The position numbers and the translations under genes are program-made. A stretch of 64,000 bases of DNA from Albula goreensis (taxonomy: Eukaryota; Chordata; Actinopteri; Albuliformes; Albulidae). The stretch covers positions 17,805,075-17,869,074 of the forward strand of contig CM040758.1 in assembly GCA_022829145.1 (NCBI GenBank). Reading direction: 5' to 3'. Below, in pieces: positions 11,965-24,040 of the stretch; within the stretch, counting starts at the first letter, position 1; each line of letters starts with the position of its first letter. The notes below the pieces were generated by a model that worked only from the letters and a program-made list of their open reading frames with translations, made no database searches and was not told the origin of the DNA.

Positions 11965-14900
11965 GCGTGCCGAACTTCAAGTGCAGTTGTTTGTTTTTCA
12001 TTAGCAATTTTAGGCCCTTCCGATCGGTTGTAATTTAGATATAGAATATTTCAGTTTAGGCAAAGTGTGCGCTTCGTCCTTAACAGTTTTGATACTTACA
12101 GAGTATCTGTTTTCCCAAATTAATACACATACTCAATGTATTTAGAATTTGTCATTGTGCTACAATTTAACTGGTAAAACTGGGAGTAGCAAAAATTCAA
12201 GAATGAACTTTTTACATTACCCTTTTATAGCTGTAACATCAGTTACATCTCCCTTGTCTTTTTGAACACAATAGCTTACGTGTATTGGCATCCAGTTTTT
12301 ACAGACCTGTCTAAAAGCTTGCCTTCCCTTGTATCAGTTAGATGCTAGTATCCTGCTACGACGTTCACTAGCCAACATTACGAAGATATGTTTGGAATGG
12401 TGAGAAAGATAAGTTCTGTGAAGTTGCATACTATACCATATATACTGGTAGACCCACTAAAGTAAACGGGAATAATTACCTGTTTTACAGACCTTTTTCT
12501 AAAGGAAAGCATTTGCACAGTTGTCCACATATATTTGCCTGTATGTGAGGGTTTGTCTGACTCACTCCAGTCAGAAATGTCAACTAGCTAGCATGAGTGG
12601 ATTCACAAATGTGCTAGCTATTGTAACATTCAAGTACTCCGTACCATTGATTAAGTTTGTAACAGCAATAGTTAGTCAAATCAATAGCTATCTGCTGTGG
12701 TAGGCACACAGAAAGAGAAATATAAAGTGTGGTTATTGACAGTGCTCATTTATGCCCAGCCAGCATTCTTAGTAACAGTGTTGCTTGGAACAGCTGAATT
12801 CCACTGTGCCCATTTTTATTAGAGTTATGTAGGGTTCAGAGGGAAACTAAGTCACAATTCTACAAGCATTACACATTATAAAAAATAGTCAATGGCATGT
12901 GGATACTGAATGAGAGCAAATAAAACTATAATAATAAAAGTCTACAGCATCTACAGTCACATTTCACATTCACTGAAATTTCACAAGAGCCTGTCCACAA
13001 ACACCACACGTTACCCTAATGAGTTTTATGTATTACTTTTCAGCCAAGTTTCATATGCATGCAGAAACATCATGTTCTGCTGCCCTGTATGGTTTGCTTG
13101 ATCACATTCTGTCAATGATTAAAGAAAGGCTTTACCGGTAGTTCAATGCAGCTTTACTGCAGAGGACCCCAGGACTATGGTTGTGTATCTTTACTCCATT
13201 TTGTTCAGTCAGATCATAGATGGGTTCAGACAATACTTAATTTTCAGTCGTCATTATGTGAGGCATATTTGGATCAGAGTGAAAACTACTCCATAATTAC
13301 TAAGTCATTGGTTTGCAAAACATTCCAAGTTTTTGCCTATATTTTGATGCATGTGCAGTGTAAGTTCTCATAGTTTTAATAAAAGGAAATGATTCTCAAG
13401 GTTTCTCTCATACGTCAAAGTGGCATAAATAGAGAAAGTACTGTATAACCAAAAAAACCCTGCCCTGCAAATTTTAGACAGTTCCAATCCTGCTTGGGGT
13501 AAAATATGATCTCTTTATGACCCTAGCAGGCATTTGAGAGGGATGTGGTGAGGATCGTCTTATCCCTCTGAAATATGGTAAAGCGGTGAAGCGGCAGTTT
13601 TACATTCCGCTTCCTCTTGGTTGAAATCGCCCCCGCGAGTTTCCTGTATTCATAATATCCACAGCGCTGAGACCTGCAGTATTCAAGCCACTTGTTCTCG
13701 TGCTTAATATATCTGTAGGCCCAGGTGTCCCCTGGAGTGCTGCCCTATGGACGCAAGGAAAAGTCACTGTGAGGAATATTTATGCCGGTAACACTCTCCT
13801 CGTTCATCATCAAAACTAAATATTATATGTTTTGGGCCTGACTAATGGAAAAAGAGGGGAAAAAGGAGAGTAAGCAGTTTGGCTTTGGTTCACGTACTGG
13901 CATAGCCCACAGTTTTCCCCTGTGAGTTAAGGTTAATTTTTGAAAATCCTTTTATTGTTGTATGAAAAATGTTATTAAGTAAAAAATCTTATTTGGTAAT
14001 TAGAAAAGTGACTCACAGCAGTAACTTGGATAAGTCTTTCTGAGTTATTTAAGCAGCATGATCTGCTCTTAACAAAGAGGCTGTAACCATGATGTTATGT
14101 CGTATGATTGAGGACCCTTACATAAAGGTACCATGTGTAGGTTTGAAGATTTGGGTAATTTGGCACTCCCAGCAGGTGAGAAAGGTTAATGTGTGGGTAT
14201 GGGACAGAGCAGTGTTTTACTGTATTTGTGCTATTATTTTTAACACATCACCATGCGAAAATAGACCAGAGGCTACTGTAGGGGGACTCAGGTAGAGGGA
14301 ATAATCTTATACTTATTCTGGAATCACAGTGCATGATTTCTGTTGGTAAAAGAGTGTATTATCAATTTAAAATCTTAGCTCCTTTAATAGGGACCCTTTG
14401 CTGCTGTAGTTATGATTCAGTGCAAGTGTGGAAGCCTGAATGAAGCCTGTAGTTATCTTTGAATGAGTAAAATAACTGTAGTGTTAACCCATCTTTTACA
14501 TTACAGACACAGGTTTTTTAAAATTCATTTTGGTTATTACATGTGGTTACACACATTGTTTTAATATGCAAGGAAGGTATAACTGAGAGGAACTATCAGA
14601 CGCCTCAAAAAAAACATTCAGTTTGATGCAGTAAATCTTTGGGACTGTTATAACCTCAGTACTGCTGCTTTATTACTTTAGTTACAGTGATGACAGGTTA
14701 TTTGATGAACTAAATCTTTGGTAGATGCCACTGAACACAGTATGGGCTAGTTTTAAATCTGCGATAAATCCAGTGAAGGCAGTTTGATAAAGTGGTTCCT
14801 TGAATCCTGTCCATAACTTGCAAAAGTCCATTTTCACCATATTTTTTTGTAAATTGTTGAACAAATTTAGGGAAACCGCCTCAATTAAGCTTAATTAGCC

Positions 14901-15099
14901 TCTTTGTTCAATTAATTTTTCTAGGTCCCATTGAAGAACTAATTATAACAATACAACAAGGTCTAATACTGGTTCTGTATTGCTAATTTGGAAAGGGGCT
15001 GTAATGAAAATAACACGCACACATCTCAGGCTGTACTCTCAGAACATAGCCGAAAGCAGCAACTCATATTTATTTATTTATTTATTTACTTTTCATTTG

Positions 15100-15790
15100 T
15101 GGCAACAACACGTGGGTTTAACAAGTGCACATATTAATGAGAGTATACATAAAAGTCCAACAAGGAGAGTTGTCAGAATGAGCTGGAGTGCCAAATTGTT
15201 GACAGGCAGTTCTAAAACTTTCTGATCTATGATCCACTCTACTAGCCAATGCATCTCCTGCAAACTACCCCTCAAGGCCTGGCATAGAAGTGGTGAACAA
15301 ACAAATATAAATACAACAGTGCTCCAGAAGTGAAGAGTTCTTGGTGTTTCCATAGTGGTGTGCCATGCATTCATTGCCTTGCCATTGTTTGGATGCAGTT
15401 ATAGCCTAAGAAGACAGGGCCAATGTCAGAGTGATCGCTTCCTGCTTATGATAATGCGCTTCTCTCAAGAACAGGAAGGTATGATTTTCAAGGTGACAGT
15501 CCCCCCTCCACTGGGCATGAGTTTGTGCCCAATGGTTTGAGGACTAAGGCACATACACTTTCCATATGTCATGGCCTTTTCAGTCACCAGATGTAAATGC
15601 ATTCAAGCAATGATGGAATATTCTGGAACAATGCCTGAGACCTGGGTCTATTGACTTTTCCATGGAAGAGTGGTTTCATATTCCGTCTGCAGAATTCCAG
15701 ATGCTGATAGACTATATGGTGCTGGAATCAGCTTTACTGTGTGCAGGGCAAGCAGGCTGTAGAAGCTGTTGGTGGCCTAACGCTGTTTAA
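15100..15790 (+). mobile_element. Tc1/mariner-like transposase fossil
   Basis: From 15572 one frame reads WPFQSPDVN, then WNILEQCLR and later EEWFHIPSAEFQML. These match the C-terminal DDE region of Tc1-like transposases (WP-QSPDLNPIEHLW-LE..LR and EEW..IP...FQ.LV). The N of the NPIEHLW-type motif is followed by AFK instead of PIE, and one in-frame TGA at 15611-15613 breaks the frame, so the copy is dead. The frames upstream back to about 15100 are too decayed to read with certainty. No terminal inverted repeats were found, so the limits are approximate. Confidence 0.65.
15572..15731 (+). pseudogene. C-terminal Tc1-like transposase fragment
   Basis: The readable part of the fossil, about 53 codons. 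It contains the SPD motif of the catalytic region (here SPDVN, usually SPDLN), with the tryptophan and leucine spacing of the family kept, and one in-frame stop. It is an unexpressed relic inside tusc3 intron 1, in the same orientation as the gene. Confidence 0.65.
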
Positions 15791-18700
15791 ACTGACTTTA
15801 CACAGGTTAATTCCATTTTTACATTTACTGTCTGTATCTAATAGGGCAGCATTTAATCTGAGTCATGTCAGCATCAGTGGAAATCCTTTCATTTTATGTA
15901 ATAACCTGAAAACATACCTCTAAGAAACTAATAGAGCATAAGTCTCACCAAAATTAGAAGTCTCTTTAACATTTAGCTACTTACAAAGGCAAGTACATTT
16001 TGTACTATTTTGTCTACCCCTGTATTTCAGTGTCTTTATTCATTGACGCTGCCTTTTATTTGAAACCCTGGTCATTTAATTGATCCTTGGCAGGTTGCCT
16101 TATTATAGAGTGAAAAATAAAATGTATTACACCTTCACTTTTATCCCAGGCATTTGATGATTAGGCTTTCAGAACAGTATGTGAATACTAAGTAGGGGGC
16201 ATTTCTTAGAAAATAAATGATTCTTTATCAAGCTGTGTCCCCAGTGAATCTAAGTTGTTGCACAGAGTATTTGATGAAGTCAATAACATACTATGCTATA
16301 CTTGGATGACCCGGAATGGTGTTGTAACACGGCCCTGTGCTGATCCGCAGCCAAAAAGTGGAACCCCAATTATTTATGGCAGTTTCAACCTTGATGGGGA
16401 AGAATTACGTAGCTCTCATTTGCCTGTGCATTTTCATGAGGAGTGCACCCAAAGCTCCAATCAGTAAGGCACAAGCAATGAGTTCTGTATAGAAATCTCC
16501 TGCCACATTTATCTCACGATTAGCACAACTATGACAGCTGCAGCCTTCAGAGTGTCAAGAGCGCATATGAAAGAGTGCAGCAGATTCATTTGCTGTTGCG
16601 ATTCATCAATGGAAACCATTCTTTTGCCTCTAATTAAGATGATGGACTAATGGAAACCAGCGTTTGACTGAAAAGTTTTAGCATTCTGTATATTAGAAAT
16701 GAAACACTTGCTGGACTAATTTAACGTCCATTGAGGCATTGTAGTTACTGGAGTCAGAGTACTGTACGAAAATGAAATATCTTAAAAAATCTGAATGTAA
16801 TTCCATTGACTGTGCTACAGGGACAGACTGAGATATTTAGTGAGTTGTGGAAAACAAAATCACAGCCTCAAGTGTCAGAATATTCTGTATTTATGTCCTT
16901 GAAAGAAATTCGGATTTTTTGAGTGAAGTCAGATTCGTTTTGCCACATTTCATTAAGCGCTGCAATATGAATAATTGATAATGCACCATGTCAGGATGTC
17001 TTTTGCCTGACATATTCCTCATATAACAGAATCATCTCGTACCCCCTTATTTGACGTTTCTGAGGTGAATGCACTGCAATTATCATTTGAAATGTGGGTG
17101 GAAAATAGACAGAGTTTACCGAAGCGTGACTTAGGTTACAGATCCCTCATTGCCCTTAAGTCTAGAAAAAGCCTCATTTCCAACCTAGGTCTCCAAAATA
17201 CACATTTTATTCTGTTTGATTTTGCAAGCAGATATTGAAATGTCTCAAGTCAGTATGATTGAATTAGGCTTATTTTCGCCATGATACATTCTTACGCTGC
17301 CTGAACGTATGGTGGATTTTCCAGAGTGTGTCTGCTTTCTTCTTCTGCATTCATCTGTCTGCATCCATGGCTGTCACGGGTTTTCACAGGCCCCTTTGAA
17401 CTAAGAGACATCTCACTGTTCATTTTGTTTAACCATGGAGGGTGCTCGTTATGCAACCAAGAATCTTTCAATGTTTCAATTCTTTCATTTCCTAGGCAGC
17501 TCCTATTTGACAGAACAGTGCATTCCATAAAGACTGGATTAGGAATAGCTCAGCCATGGGACCACACAATGGGGAAAAAAGGGGTGTCGCTGGCTGCACG
17601 TGTCTTGGGGAACGTGTGTTCGTGTGCACCCTCTGTAAATGGTGGAGGCTTTATAAGAAGTTGGGTCAGGCCCATGCAATTAAAATGGGAGTCCTCAGAA
17701 GCTACAAAGTTGAAGAATAAACACTGCCATAAAAATGATAAAAATACAATATGTGTTTGTACAGTATGTTTGACAGGTCACCTCCTTTCTCCATGAGTGC
17801 CCTTTGATTGTGTGTATCCATCAGCGAGCACACAAGTCTTCTCTACCGAATGAGTCATGCTCCCTCACTGTGCTTTAATGTCTTCATTTGTTCACGTTGG
17901 CATCCCAGTCTTCCCAAGTCTCTGTTATCTGTGCTAAACAGCGCAAGCTGCCACATGCGCCCATAAACAATCGTAATGGTTTAATTGTTACCGCTTTAGC
18001 TCAGCCCACCATGTCAGATTTTTTTTTTACTACAGTAGCAAATTCTTCCATCTGTCACACGTTCAGTAACATGGACATTCTCCTGGCACATGGCCCAGCT
18101 GTGCACGTGCTCTTAATATACACATCAAGATAAAAAATGAGCCCACCTCCTTGCTGTGGAATGGATCCAGCATTAAAATGTGGACCCTGGAAGGTGCTTC
18201 AATCTAGTCATTGGCTCTGTCCATATCATAGGCTTTTAGAGTTGTATCAAAATATCCAATATGCACCAACACTGGTGCAAAGCAAGAGCAAAAGCATGAA
18301 AAGCAAGACCACACCTTGTTCTGATGCTTCTGTGTGAGGATTATTGTCTCCCTGTCGTCTGTCACGCGTGATCACAGTGACCGCCCTTGGTTGAATTGTC
18401 ATGCAGTAGATAAATTCCATTTGGGGGCATTAAAGCAGTGCGTGGGATATACTGTACCTCCCTCTATAACAGCGGTTACTCAGAACCTATCAATATCAGC
18501 ATTAAAGAAGATTGACTGGGGTTCTGATCCCATGATGTAATCATGGAATCTAGCAATTAGTTGAACTCAGTATCTGAAAAAAAAATAGGATAATGTATAA
18601 AGTACAGACAGTATGGGTGTGATCCATATGAAAGGTATGGTTCACAAATCTGTGTGATTCTACTTCTGCTTTTCTGTGATATTACAACAAGTCTGTCATT

Positions 18701-20317
18701 CTGCTTGGAAAATGAAGTTGCAGCAAACTCCCCCGGCCCCTCCGGCAAACCCCCCAAACCTGATGAACATCTGAAACAAGTTCATAATGTGTGTTTAAGG
18801 CACATAAACTAGCCTAAATTGTAAGGCAACAGAAAGATACATGGGTAGAACTTGCCAGCACCCATAAATACTTCTTGAATTTGACCCATTTTCCACAAAT
18901 GTTTTAGATATTTCTAGTCATGAATCTCAAACGGATGGATAAAACTGAGGGCTTTGCTGATTTGTCCAGTCAGTGTTTATTGACTCTGGCATAGCCTAAA
19001 TATTCAATCATTCAAATATTTGACCACAAGATCACTAATAGATTTTGTGGATCATTATACATATGCTTGTTAATTACAAGGATGAAGAAACCGCCAGTTT
19101 TTCTCTCATCCATATTCATGACTATGGAGCAGTGCATTAAGATGATTCATTGATATTAATCTCCGTTTTATGAAGGTGTGAGTAAGAACACCGCTTGCAC
19201 AGTGAGTCACTGTTTTCACCTACAGATCTGCTGTTTAATGCACTGAATGGAAAAAGGGAAACATGAACAACAGCAGTTTGATTATATAAATATTCAATAT
19301 CTCTCAGCCAAAAAAATTTAATTGGATCAGAAATTATGTGAGATGCACATCTCTATTAAATGTTTAACATTTACAGGCAAGGGCAGTAAAAACACAGCAA
19401 CATAACACTGTGCTCCACCCCACAGCTGCCACCTTTTACATTGAAGGAAATCTATGCCCAGAAAATCATTATTGGTGCAAAAATATTTCTGAAATATTTG
19501 CAAAGTTGAATAATTTTCAATTATAATGGTTTTTTTTATTGCTATAGCTGGCAAATGTCACATGTTCCAAGGTGTCATAGTATATATTCTCTTAGACACA
19601 CTCGTAGATACAATATGTCATACCACTGTCTTGATAGTGTCAAAGGTTTTTATGCCAATTTTTGACGCATAATAATACATTGTTATGAAGCCTTATGAAG
19701 TGGTTATTACACAGTCATGAACGTATTGTAAGGAAAGTGTTTCTGCCTTTGACAGAGCTTAACTGAATCAATAAATGCTTTTTAAATCTGTTTGGAGAAT
19801 ATTCTCATCATAGTTTTTTATTAAGAGAAATAAAACCAGACCATTCACTAACATTCCAGAAACACTTCGATTAGGATGGGCTGTCAGAAAGCCACTCAGG
19901 GGAGGGTATTGTTCTGACCAGTTCCACTACAGCACTCACCCAAAACAACAGCATCAGGGCTATTATTTTGAAGAGTTTGCCAGCGCTGTGCACTGAACGG
20001 TGCTGACCTGGTGAAACAGTGCCACAGGTGCTTTGAAATTACCTGTCCTGTGAGTAAGAGACTGCATCTCAAACATATGCAAATCTTGAACAATTCATAA
20101 CTAATATGTGGAATTATGAACATGTTAAATGCTGGAACTGACTGTAACCATAATCAGTGTTTATGTAGTTAAGTGGCCATCTAGGGAATATACAAATAAT
20201 CTTACACTCCACCACCCATCAACCTATGCCACTTTTGCTTTAGTAGCTTCAATGGAAATTCATGAAGTGCAACTCAAACAGCAGCCCCTGCCCCTGCTTG
20301 CTTCACATGCACACAAA

Positions 20318-20325
20318 CGTGCGCA

Positions 20326-20361
<36 letters not shown>

Positions 20362-20362
20362 A
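20318..20362. repeat. (CA)n/(CG)-interrupted microsatellite
   Basis: A CA repeat with CGCG interruptions inside tusc3 intron 1. Confidence 0.85.
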
Positions 20363-23300
20363 ACACATTTCCACCCTCACTCCCCAGCTCAGCTGCTCTG
20401 ATGGCTCTTATCAGGCGGCTGGGAGGAGGCCATGGATGATCCAGTCAGCGGACAAGTGTGAGCCGCGGCTCTGAAAGGATCAGCTCGGTCCAGCGGTGGC
20501 CTGTAGCACCTCTTATCAGCCGCCAGCCAGACGCCAGCCATGACGCCCTTGCACAGAGACAGACATTAAAATCTATATTAAAATAATAGTAATATTCATC
20601 ACAACACAGTACAGCTCTCAGCTGCACAGCCCAGAAAATGTATCCAGTATAAATTTGGTGCAGGGCTCCATTTTGCCCACAGCTTGTTACTATTTTCAGA
20701 AATGCTGGTCTTTCTTCCCTCTCCTCATTTTGATGGGAGAGCTTTTTCAGGAGTCATTTAATCACCCAAGTGCTATGTTAAAGTACAGAAAAAAATAAAA
20801 GGTAAAAAACCATAAAAATTACCTGTATACCCAGTATACTTAGAGGTGTACAGTAATGTAAATCCTGAATGAATCAGGATACATATAAGTTATTTATTCA
20901 GACTGTGACACCATTTACACCTATGCAACACCCAGGCAGGAGTGAAATGTTGGTGGTAATTGAGGTTGAGACACCCTTACCTTCACTGTAATGCACTGAA
21001 GAGACACTGTAAGGACTGAAAAATGCCATATATGTGAATTGTATTTTTATATTACAATTATATATGGCAAGCGTGTGGTGATGGATTTTGAAAAGGCAAA
21101 GTCATACTCTTTCTGGCTTATTTCTTTTTATTACTCTGTAAAGAAAAAATAAACATGTAATTTCAATTTAAAAAATCACAATAACAGGCACAGGATTGAA
21201 CAAACGCTGGAACCGTCCCACAGTGTTTAATTTATTCTGTAGATGTAGAAGATATAGCATGCTTTTTGGCGCTAACTGAAACCTCGCGCTGAATTCTGCT
21301 TTAGGAACTGCCAAAATGGACAGGACATTTTCACAGGAATTAAATAAAGCCCTTGACCAATGTAGCAATAACACATCTATGTCAGTTACTGCTCCCCCTA
21401 GTCCTCACCCTGATGTTTTTGTTCATTTTTCAGTTGACAGAGAAATTAGATCCCAGCCCGTTTATTTAAAAAAATTGGCAAAATAGCTGTAACACAGGAA
21501 CCAAATGAGTTTCTTTATTGTGTACACTGAGGCCCTAACCCAATCAGAACACTAAATTACCCACAATAATTACAGATGATTAACTGGTATCCAGCAGCTG
21601 CTTTTTATATAACAGGATTTTATTCCTGTTTTAGAGACACCTACAGTCTCCTGTGTGTTTATAGTTTTCATTAAGTGGGTGTGTCAGTGGTAGGTTATTG
21701 TGATACATCTAATGAAAGCTGGGACAACAGATTATTTTATCATCTTGTTACGATTATCAATTGGTTGTGAAAAGTTCTATCAATCGGTGGCCTCTCTAAA
21801 CACATACAGTACCTCTCCTTTTATTAGTAGTATGGTTATGTCTGGTTGTTTGTGTCATATACTATATCTAAGATATACCTCTGTCTAAGTTTGTTTGAGT
21901 TTGTGGGTGTGTGCTGAAATGAGCAGGATCCTCTTTGAGTTTGAGGAAAAAGTGAAATGTCTGGCAAATGGTAGAGCTCAGATATCCCAGAATGCATTAG
22001 GTGGCTTTTCAGAGCTGTGAAATGCAATCACATTTTAGCCTTTTTCTTTTCAACTCCTGAGTTTGATAGTATACTGTTCCTTTTAAAATAAATGCATACA
22101 CATTAATGCATGCATGATCGTATAGCATATGTACTCAAATTATTTATGTAACTCATTTTGTTGTCACTCTTTTGTGATACCCCTTTTTAATGGGTGGTCA
22201 GCCTACAGGAACTTCTTTCTGACAGCAAATCCTGAAAAATGATCCAAAATGATGGTATTGAGTGCAGTGTCGATACAGACAGTGTCTTGAGAGTGCTCTC
22301 TCTGGCGTTTCAGTCAATGAAACACGATCGACTTGCTTCTTCAGCAGCCAATCCTGTCCTCTATAAAAGGTCTGTGAGTGTCACAACACGCTATTTATTG
22401 AGCATAACTCTCCTCTGATTTCGTTATCAGTGGAGCTGTAATAAAATGAAGCTGCAGTGTGTGACTTTTATTGCAACTTGGAGCAATAATGGGCATCCCA
22501 TAAACAGCAGGAAGCGCTTTCTCCTGCAATAATCGTACGTGTGGAATGCAGAAACGCCCTCCGTCAGGGATACAGTATCTCTCTGAGGTAGACGCTTTTC
22601 ACCCCCCCAAAGGAAGCCACAGATGTGTTTCTTCAGATACAAGTGCATGAGGAAATGTCTTCAGTCCACAGGAGACAGACAAACAAAGCAATCATGCAAC
22701 ACAAAACTCATTTGGATTCCCATAACCTGTAGATATGGCAGGGGATTATGTGTACTGCTTGCTGCTTGTTGGGAGATGGTGAAATACTAACTTAAATAAT
22801 GGCTCCATAATTATAAGTCTTTGGCCAGCAGAACACAGTGAAACCCATTAACTTTAACTGGTGCATTTTGATGAAAGAATATGACCTCTGTCATAATATT
22901 CTTAGTGACACAGTATAAGTGTTACAGATTTTTTTCCAAGCCTTTGATCCTCTCTTGAAAGCATTAAAATATATGGTATAAATCTACTAAATAGCTAATT
23001 GTGAGGGTGAAAAGTTAATCCATTAACTAATAATGATTGTGCAATAATTTGATAATTCATGTCTTGCTCCCATAACAAATAGGTTTCCACAAAAAGTTTC
23101 AGTTTTTTTGTTTTTGTTTTTTTCCAAAGGGAACAATGGTTTGTAGCAAGGGAATTCAGGAAACTGGTTAACCAGGAGAATTGTTCATCTAAATGCAATG
23201 AGAAGGTGGCAAAATCTGGAGCTGGATTTATAGGTGAAGTAAGGTTGGAGGAATGTTGGAAATTGTCTGTCTTTGACACGGAAAATAGGCAGGAGAATAT

Positions 23301-23373
23301 AGTCATGTTTTGGGCCTATGAATGGTGAAGCATGAGAAGGCAGAAAGATGGGCAGAAAGAGGGAAGAGAGAAG

Positions 23374-23401
23374 TGTAGCAATGTAGCAATGTAGCAATGT
23401 A
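23374..23401. repeat. 8-bp tandem repeat (TGTAGCAA), 3.5 copies
   Basis: TGTAGCAA is repeated perfectly three times and followed by TGTA. The tract lies 278 bp upstream of the hAT element. Confidence 0.9.
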
Positions 23402-23765
23402 TTATGGAGGGCTGGGAACCTGAGGCAGGGTGGGGAAGAGGGACAGGCGAATTACTGGTCAAGTGAAACAAATAGCAGGGGAGGGGATGTTTGGGGGAAT
23501 GTTAGTATGAGTTAAGGGGATATGGGGTTTCAAACCTGCAGGTGGAACATGAGCATAATACCACCAGCTGTCAGCAGGTGAAAGGAGTCACTTGCACAGG
23601 GGCTGAAAAATGTGAGCAAGGGGAGAAAGGTCAGCAGGGTGTAGAAGCATGTACAAGAAAATAACGGATGCTGTAGAGCAGTGGTTCCAAACCTTTTTTG
23701 CACCACGGACCGGGGGGCATAAAAACACATTAAAGCGCATAATATATGTGCTACCTTTTTAACTG

Positions 23766-23895
23766 CAGCCTCTCCTAGAAGTTCACAGCAAATGTCGTTA
23801 GCAGCAAGCAGGATTATCTCTTTCCCAATAGTAAAGGGCTTCTTAGCTTTAGCAATGCGGTTAACCACTAAGAATGATGCTCTCAGTGCAGACAC
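23766..23895 (-). pseudogene. hAT (ZBED5-like) transposase core fragment
   Basis: The minus strand reads VSALRASFLVVNRIAKAKKP, then FTIGKEIILLAANDI and CCELLGEAAVKKVA. This is the conserved segment after the BED finger in hAT transposases of the ZBED5-like group (usual form SYLVA.RIAKAKKPFTIGEELILPAAKDI). It is cut off after AAVKKVA, where the sequence jumps to the terminal repeat. Confidence 0.8.
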
Positions 23896-23898
23896 ATG

Positions 23899-24040
23899 CA
23901 GGGTGCTTGGTCTCTATGTGGCGAAGCAGTTTTGAAGGTTTAATGGCTTCCTTGGAGAGTCGGTCGCCACATATTATACAGAGCGGGCTTGGAGCATGTG
24001 AATCATCTGTTGCAATGATCCCGTAATTTAAGTAGGACTC
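23899..24040 (-). pseudogene. hAT BED-type zinc finger fragment
   Basis: On the minus strand the frame reads DDSHAPSPLCIICGDRLS, then KEAIKPSKLLRHIETKHPA. This is a BED finger with C-x2-C and H-x4-H ligands (CIIC and HIETKH). It sits in a different frame from the core fragment and the linker between the two is missing, consistent with an internal deletion. Confidence 0.8.

Noticed and set aside
17326-17796. 156-codon plus-strand open frame in intron 1
   Set aside because: It has no recognisable domain, coding-like composition or splice-site context. It is a chance frame in a 23-kb intron.
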